Part shown: in pieces, positions 6,426 through 9,527 of the stretch
How the letters are laid out: each line of letters begins with the position of its first letter
How positions within the stretch are numbered: position 1 is the first letter of the stretch
Origin: Eubacterium sp.
Lineage (GTDB): Bacteria > Bacillota > Clostridia > Oscillospirales > Acutalibacteraceae
Reading direction: 5' to 3'
NCBI GenBank assembly: GCA_029059925.1
Contig: JAIDVA010000371.1
Coordinates: 1-9,527, forward strand
Length of the DNA: 9,527 nucleotides
Notes under the pieces: model-generated
What the model saw: the letters and a program-made list of their open reading frames with translations, nothing else
Database searches by the model: none
What the model was told of the DNA's origin: nothing
Translations under genes and position numbers: made by a program

Positions 6426-7262
6426 ATGGCAGAAAAAGTGTCAAAATGGACTAAGTTCAAAAAATTCTTAAAAAGAAATATGACACCGACTTGGGCAAAG
6501 CATATATCTTATCAGATTTTTGCATTTCTTGTTGCTGTTGCCATGGTTATTGGTGTTGCCGATTATGCAGTAACAAAAACCTATGATGAAATGGAGCTGA
6601 CATTTGTGGATAATTTTACTATAACCGCTCATACAGGTGCATATAATACCGAAATGAATAGTGCCCAGTTTGTGCAGGCTGCTATTGATAACAATGTTGC
6701 TGTTATAGAGCTTGATATTCGTCAGCGTCCGGATCATACAATTGTTATGAGTCACGATATTGTTGTGACAAATAATGATGGTACACCGCTTACAGAAGCA
6801 TTTGAGCTTTTAAAGGGTACAAATATAAAGATTAATCTTGACATTAAAGAGACAAGAGTTCTTGACAATATGTATAAGCTTTTGGTTGATTATGACCTTG
6901 TTGAGCAGTCATTTTTAACAGGTATCGAAACAGTTAATGTTAAGGCTGTTAAAGAATCTGCTTGTAAGGATATGGATTATTATCTTAACTATATGCCATC
7001 AAGACCTAAGGTTTTCTTTGATGAATACAGGGAGAAGCTTATTCAATTACTTGAGGAGACAGGCGCAATTGGCATTAACTGTAACTATAAGTTTGCTAAT
7101 TCTCAGCTTTCAAGTCTGCTTCATAAAAAAGGTTACAAGCTTTCTGTCTGGACCGTTGATAAGGAAAGAACGGCAAAAAAGATGCTTGCGATCATGCCTG
7201 ATAACATCACAACAAGAGATCCGCAAATGATAAATAAAGTTATCGAAAATTGGGGAAAATAA
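6426..7262 (+). CDS. Membrane-anchored glycerophosphodiester phosphodiesterase family protein (divergent)
   Basis: A 278-residue protein with a basic N-terminus, one membrane segment (about 28-48) and an extracytoplasmic GDPD-type TIM-barrel domain. Family enzymes hydrolyse glycerophosphodiesters to an alcohol and glycerol 3-phosphate. Recognisable elements are H69, the metal-ligand pair E95/D97 in IELDIR, H110-D111 in SHD, INLDIK (D139, K141), VWTVD (241-245) and the terminal ITTRDP. The family HRGA motif reads HTGA (T70 in place of Arg), and the following ENT reads EMNS. The general acid/base histidines and most metal ligands survive, so activity is possible, but phosphate contacts may differ. 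The ATG at 6426 has only a weak purine-rich site (GTGGAT) upstream, 98 nt after the guaB stop. No good promoter is visible, so it may be read from the guaB promoter past the hairpin at 6363-6386. Its natural substrate is unknown. Confidence 0.82.
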   Translation: MAEKVSKWTKFKKFLKRNMTPTWAKHISYQIFAFLVAVAMVIGVADYAVTKTYDEMELTFVDNFTITAHTGAYNTEMNSAQFVQAAIDNNVAVIELDIRQRPDHTIVMSHDIVVTNNDGTPLTEAFELLKGTNIKINLDIKETRVLDNMYKLLVDYDLVEQSFLTGIETVNVKAVKESACKDMDYYLNYMPSRPKVFFDEYREKLIQLLEETGAIGINCNYKFANSQLSSLLHKKGYKLSVWTVDKERTAKKMLAIMPDNITTRDPQMINKVIENWGK

Positions 7263-7276
7263 TTTGAAAAAAAGAC

Positions 7277-7305
7277 TTGACTATTTAATAAAGTTGTGAT
7301 ATAGT
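7277..7305 (+). promoter_or_regulatory. Strong extended -10 promoter of the tRNA operon
   Basis: TTGACT (7277-7282), a 17-bp spacer and TATAGT (7300-7305), preceded by an extended TGA, lie 19 bp before the first tRNA gene. A transcript would begin around 7311-7313, leaving a leader of about 12 nt for RNase P to remove. The element begins 14 nt after the phosphodiesterase stop codon. Confidence 0.82.
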
Positions 7306-7324
7306 ATTAGAGCATTAGAGATGC

Positions 7325-7400
7325 GCTGGTGTAGCTCAGTTGGTAGAGCAGCTGATTTGTAATCAGCAGGTCAGGGGTTCGAGTCCGTTCACCAGCTCCA
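7325..7400 (+). tRNA. tRNA-Thr(TGT), CCA encoded
   Basis: The acceptor stem GCTGGTG (7325-7331) pairs with CACCAGC (7390-7396). It is followed by discriminator T and an encoded CCA (7398-7400). The D arm has GCTC/GAGC. The anticodon stem GCTGA/TCAGC encloses loop TTTGTAA with anticodon TGT at 7358-7360, reading ACA and probably other ACN threonine codons. The T arm (7373-7389) has an imperfect stem, AGGGG with CCGTT, which leaves a G-G opposition at pair 51-63 and a G-T at 50-64. It is the first gene of a three-tRNA operon. Confidence 0.96.
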
Positions 7401-7401
7401 C

Positions 7402-7430
7402 AGCTACCGTATCTTTAGGGTACGGTAGCT
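7402..7430 (+). repeat. Perfect hairpin filling the tRNA-Thr/tRNA-Tyr spacer
   Basis: AGCTACCGTA (7402-7411) pairs perfectly with TACGGTAGCT (7421-7430). Two further pairs (T-G, C-G) can extend the stem into the 9-nt loop. The stem begins one base after the encoded CCA of tRNA-Thr and ends 7 nt before tRNA-Tyr, within a spacer of 37 nt. No T-run follows, so it is unlikely to terminate transcription. It may guide processing or insulate tRNA folding. Confidence 0.7.
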
Positions 7431-7437
7431 TAAATAT

Positions 7438-7522
7438 GGAAGAGTTCCCGAGTGGCCAAAGGGAACAGACTGTAAATCTGTCGTCAGTGACTTCGGTGGT
7501 TCGAATCCACCCTCTTCCACCA
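7438..7522 (+). tRNA. tRNA-Tyr(GTA), class II, CCA encoded
   Basis: The acceptor GGAAGAG (7438-7444) pairs with CTCTTCC (7512-7518), followed by A and CCA (7520-7522). The anticodon stem ACAGA/TCTGT holds loop CTGTAAA with anticodon GTA at 7472-7474. A long variable arm with GTCA/TGAC marks a class II tRNA. The T stem GGTGG/CCACC is perfect. U33-G34-U35 is present, the core recognition triplet for queuine/preQ1 insertion. This tRNA is therefore an expected substrate of the queuosine pathway that QueH (1561-2202) completes. Confidence 0.97.
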
Positions 7523-7523
7523 G

Positions 7524-7554
7524 ATTAACGAGTATCCTTGCGATACTCGTTAAT
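7524..7554 (+). repeat. Perfect 13-bp hairpin filling the tRNA-Tyr/tRNA-Pro spacer
   Basis: ATTAACGAGTATC (7524-7536) pairs perfectly with GATACTCGTTAAT (7542-7554) around a CTTGC loop. As in the preceding spacer, it starts one base after the CCA, and the spacer (7523-7559) is again 37 nt. The sequence is unrelated to the first spacer hairpin, so the architecture is shared but not the sequence. No U-tract follows. Processing or insulation is the likeliest role. Confidence 0.72.
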
Positions 7555-7559
7555 GATAT

Positions 7560-7637
7560 CGAGGTGTAACTCAGTTTGGCTAGAGTGCCTGCTTTGGGAG
7601 CAGGATGCCGCAGGTTCGAGTCCTGTCACCTCGACCA
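7560..7637 (+). tRNA. tRNA-Pro(TGG), CCA encoded
   Basis: The acceptor CGAGGTG (7560-7566) pairs with CACCTCG (7627-7633), giving the C1-G72 pair typical of bacterial tRNA-Pro. Discriminator A and CCA (7635-7637) follow. The anticodon stem CCTGC/GCAGG surrounds loop TTTGGGA, with anticodon TGG at 7595-7597. The T arm, with stem GCAGG/CCTGT (one G-T pair) and loop TTCGAGT, is normal. It is the last gene of the operon, followed at once by a terminator. Confidence 0.97.
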
Positions 7638-7642
7638 TTTAT

Positions 7643-7688
7643 CTCACAATTTGAGGAAATTTTTCTTTGAATTGTGAGTTTTTTCTTT
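7643..7688 (+). terminator. Rho-independent terminator of the tRNA operon
   Basis: CTCACAATT (7643-7651) pairs with AATTGTGAG (7670-7678). The stem continues through TGAGGAAA/TTTCTTTG with G-T pairs to about 16 bp closed by a tiny loop. It is followed by TTTTTTCTTT (7679-7688). It starts 5 nt after the tRNA-Pro CCA. On the other strand the hairpin lacks a T-run, so it should act mainly on the plus strand. Confidence 0.88.
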
Positions 7689-7728
7689 GTAATAAGAAAT
7701 TCTATGCAGTATTAGCAGAGTTGACAGA

Positions 7729-7784
7729 GAAAATCACACTCTATGTCACACAAAAAACAGAAAAATCACACCAAGAACACACAC
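7729..7784. repeat. Cluster of TCACAC direct repeats beside the recombinase stop
   Basis: TCACAC occurs at 7734-7739, 7746-7751 and 7766-7771, and CACACAC at 7778-7784. The first and third copies lie in a longer match (AGA4-5TCACAC). The spacing between starts is 12 and 20 nt. The cluster fills the short gap between the tRNA terminator and the 3' end of the recombinase gene. It could be a recombinase binding or attachment region, or simple low-complexity sequence. No gene or good promoter is seen between 7690 and 7788. Confidence 0.4.
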
Positions 7785-7788
7785 TTTT

Positions 7789-9456
7789 TTATTTGAAATG
7801 TGTATTTTTGAGAGCAATCTCATAGGAAATAGAAAAGTTGCCACCCAGCCGAATGGCAGGTGACAACTTTCTTCTTTGTTTAGGATATTTTTGCAGCTCT
7901 TCTCTTGAAACAACGATAGTAATATGTAAAGCTCCTGCGTCATTATCTGACGCAGAAGAGTTGAAATTGCTTGAAGCTACTTTAAGTACAATTTCAACTT
8001 TGTCCTTATGCACAACGATTTTATCAATATAGTTATCAATAAAACGCTTGCATTCAATAGTATTATTCTCTTTTAAGTATGTCGAGAATGTAGATAGTGC
8101 CTGTTTTATGTCTGATTTCGAAACAGTAGGTAATTCCTCCAGTACAGCTTCATCAATGCGTTTTTGCAAATCTTTCTTGGATTGATTGAGTTCATTGATT
8201 TCGTCAATCATTATGTTCTCATCAACACCTCTTGCGATTGCTTTAGTAATATTTGCAATCTGCTTGTTGATTTGCTTGAGCTGCTTTTGAAATAAAATCA
8301 AATCCTCATTATTTGTTTTAGCTATTGATTTATTATATTCATTAACTTGATGTGCAATTTCATTAATTGCTTCATCAGAAAACAAATAGTTTTGCAACTG
8401 CTCTATTACGAAATTTTCGAGTTTGTTTTTCTCAATCTCACTATTTCCGCAACCTATCTTGTGGTTTTGTTTCTTTCCACAACGATAGGAAGAATAAATT
8501 GTGCCGCTTCCACCTTTTCTTGAATTGCCTTGATAGTGAAAACCGCATTCACCGCAGACAATCAATCCAGAAAGCAGGTAGTTACTTTTGCTTTTGTAAC
8601 TGCCGACCTTGCGTTTGTTTTGATTTAACCTTGCCTGAACCTTATTGAATGTTTCGTCATCAATAATTTTTGGCACAGCATTAGGAATACGGACAATTTC
8701 ATCTTCAGGCTTGTTTGCATGAGAATTGTATTTTCCTGTCAAGGATTTGGAAACTCTGCGATTGTAAACATACTCACCGATATATTTTCTTTGAGTAAGT
8801 ATGGAATTGAAACTTGAAGCAGAAAACTCATTGCCTGATTTGGTTGTATAGCCACGAGCATTGAGTTCTTTTGCCATATCGTTGTAAGTATACTTCTGCG
8901 AGTACATAGAAAAGATAAGACGGACAATTTCAGTTTCTGCTTCGTTAATTACAAGCTTCTTATCTACTACATCATATCCAAGCGGAGGACTGCCTCCAGT
9001 GTGCAGTCCTTTGCTTGATAGTACATCCATACCTTTGCGTACCTCACGAGCGAGATTTTTAGAGTAGTACTCTGCCATTGACTCCTGCATAGCAAGCATT
9101 AGTTCAGCTTCAGCACCCTCACCAAAGTTTTCAGTAACGGATATTACCTTGACTCCATATTTTGAAAGTTCATTTTTATAAATAATTGAGTCAAGACGAT
9201 TTCTACTAAAACGGTCAATCTTATGAATGATTATTACATCAAACAGTCCAGCTTTTGCGTCCTCAATCATTTTTTGAAATTGAGGACGATTTGCATTTGT
9301 TCCTGTTCTTGCTTTGTCTATGTAGCTATATTGAACATCATAGCCATTTGACAAAGCAAAATTTGCAATAGCCTTTTGCTGAGCCTGTATGGAGAATCCG
9401 TCTGATTGGGCATTGCTTGAAAATCTGCAGTATTCCGCACTTTTTATTCTATTCAA
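7789..9456 (-). CDS. Large serine recombinase (site-specific recombinase/integrase)
   Basis: A 555-residue DNA recombinase that integrates or excises a mobile element through a serine nucleophile. The start is TTG at 9456 (minus strand), with GGAGG (9466-9470) 9 nt upstream. The N-terminal resolvase domain (about 3-145) contains YCRFSS, with S13 as the catalytic serine, and IDRFSRNRLD (80-89). The recombinase domain begins around HTGGSPPLGY (152-161). A zinc ribbon has C301, C304, C326 and C336. A coiled coil (about 375-440) follows. The length fits large serine integrases of Clostridia phages and conjugative or mobilisable elements. It is convergent with the chromosomal tRNA operon and marks the left part of a mobile element whose remainder lies beyond the window. 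Its start overlaps the stop of an upstream frame. A terminator-like hairpin lies within its last codons. Catalytic and zinc residues are intact, so it is probably functional. Confidence 0.93.
   Translation of the reverse strand: MNRIKSAEYCRFSSNAQSDGFSIQAQQKAIANFALSNGYDVQYSYIDKARTGTNANRPQFQKMIEDAKAGLFDVIIIHKIDRFSRNRLDSIIYKNELSKYGVKVISVTENFGEGAEAELMLAMQESMAEYYSKNLAREVRKGMDVLSSKGLHTGGSPPLGYDVVDKKLVINEAETEIVRLIFSMYSQKYTYNDMAKELNARGYTTKSGNEFSASSFNSILTQRKYIGEYVYNRRVSKSLTGKYNSHANKPEDEIVRIPNAVPKIIDDETFNKVQARLNQNKRKVGSYKSKSNYLLSGLIVCGECGFHYQGNSRKGGSGTIYSSYRCGKKQNHKIGCGNSEIEKNKLENFVIEQLQNYLFSDEAINEIAHQVNEYNKSIAKTNNEDLILFQKQLKQINKQIANITKAIARGVDENIMIDEINELNQSKKDLQKRIDEAVLEELPTVSKSDIKQALSTFSTYLKENNTIECKRFIDNYIDKIVVHKDKVEIVLKVASSNFNSSASDNDAGALHITIVVSREELQKYPKQRRKLSPAIRLGGNFSISYEIALKNTHFK
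7834..7870 (-). other. Terminator-like hairpin inside the 3' end of the recombinase gene
   Basis: On the minus strand AAAGTTG (7870-7864) and GGTG/CACC segments pair with CAACTTT (7840-7834). One A-C opposition interrupts them, and a small GCC/GGC tip carries a 4-base loop. The T-rich CTTTTCTATTT follows. The arms encode recombinase residues about 529-541, some 40 nt before the stop. The structure resembles an intrinsic terminator but is placed within coding sequence. It may limit full-length mRNA, form the gene's real terminator, or mark a recombination site. Confidence 0.45.
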
Positions 9457-9526
9457 TGCTATTTTCCTCCTTTTTCAGTTCTTCAAAGACATTTTTTAGA
9501 TAACATAATTCAAATATTGTATTAAT
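9449..9526 (-). CDS. 3' end of an unidentified upstream gene, cut by the window edge
   Basis: A minus-strand frame stays open from the window edge for 25 codons and ends with TAG at 9449-9451. Its last residues read FEELKKEENSIE. The stop overlaps the recombinase TTG start (TTGAATAG), and the recombinase ribosome binding site lies inside this frame. Such an overlap is usual for translationally coupled genes of one operon. The fragment is too short to identify; a small recombination factor, a regulator or a second recombinase are all possible. The open frame could also be chance, because only 78 nt are visible. Confidence 0.4.
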   Translation of the reverse strand: MNTIFELCYLKNVFEELKKEENSIE

Positions 9527-9527
9527 T

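Noticed and set aside
7340..7528. 62-codon plus-strand reading frame across the tRNA genes
   Set aside because: It is the translation of tRNA-Thr and most of tRNA-Tyr; both fold as complete tRNAs and no protein gene is credible there.
7560..7637. tRNA-Pro 3' end as the attachment site of the mobile element
   Set aside because: No second copy of the tRNA 3' end is seen in the window, a terminator separates it from the element, and serine recombinases seldom use tRNA genes.
7721..7747. Perfect TTGACA at 7721-7726 as a promoter
   Set aside because: The only -10-like hexamer (TATGTC) is 15 bp away and poor, and no plus-strand gene follows.
7746..7943. 65-codon minus-strand frame overlapping the recombinase 3' end
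   Set aside because: It lies in another frame of a well-supported gene, with no recognisable domain and no ribosome binding site identified.
7838..8032. 64-codon plus-strand frame opposite the recombinase
   Set aside because: It is antisense to conserved recombinase coding sequence, with no supporting signal.
1..9527. CRISPR array, rRNA genes, insertion sequence or replication origin
   Set aside because: No regularly spaced repeats, rRNA sequence, DDE transposase or iteron/DnaA-box cluster was seen.

Overview
The window looks like a chromosomal segment of a low-GC Gram-positive anaerobe, most likely a Clostridia member of the Ruminococcaceae/Oscillospiraceae type. This rests on AT-rich DNA, strong AGGAGG-type ribosome binding sites, GTG and TTG starts, queuosine salvage through the QueH type of reductase, CCA-encoding tRNA genes and a large serine recombinase. 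The taxonomic placement is inference; no rRNA is present.

Positions 95-3463 form a compact plus-strand run. It holds a secreted coiled-coil M23 peptidase, the epoxyqueuosine reductase QueH (14 nt downstream) and the replication-fork ATPase RarA, whose start overlaps the queH stop by 8 nt. A 76-bp element made of two palindromes in inverted orientation (3501-3576) fills most of the gap to the next pair. That pair is endonuclease III (nth) and a shikimate-kinase-family protein that starts with TTG across the nth stop codon. The kinase keeps its ATP site, but two shikimate-site residues of the classical enzyme are changed.

A clear extended -10 promoter (4753-4781) then drives guaB (IMP dehydrogenase). 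It is followed by a membrane-anchored member of the glycerophosphodiester phosphodiesterase family whose HRG motif reads HTG. A second strong promoter (7277-7305) drives a tRNA operon, Thr(TGT)-Tyr(GTA)-Pro(TGG). The two spacers are both exactly 37 nt and each is nearly filled by a perfect hairpin of unrelated sequence. A long intrinsic terminator closes the operon. tRNA-Tyr(GTA) is a natural queuosine target, so the product of queH acts on a tRNA encoded in the same window.

From about 7690 to the right edge the region is mobile DNA. It contains a 555-codon large serine recombinase on the minus strand, convergent with the tRNA operon. Its TTG start overlaps the stop of an upstream reading frame that runs off the window. 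A terminator-like hairpin lies inside the 3' end of its coding sequence, and short TCACAC direct repeats lie just past its stop. The other end of the element and any cargo lie outside the window. No clearly new multi-gene system is visible. The best leads are the altered kinase and phosphodiesterase active sites, the tRNA spacer hairpins, the inverted double-palindrome repeat and the recombinase 3' end.
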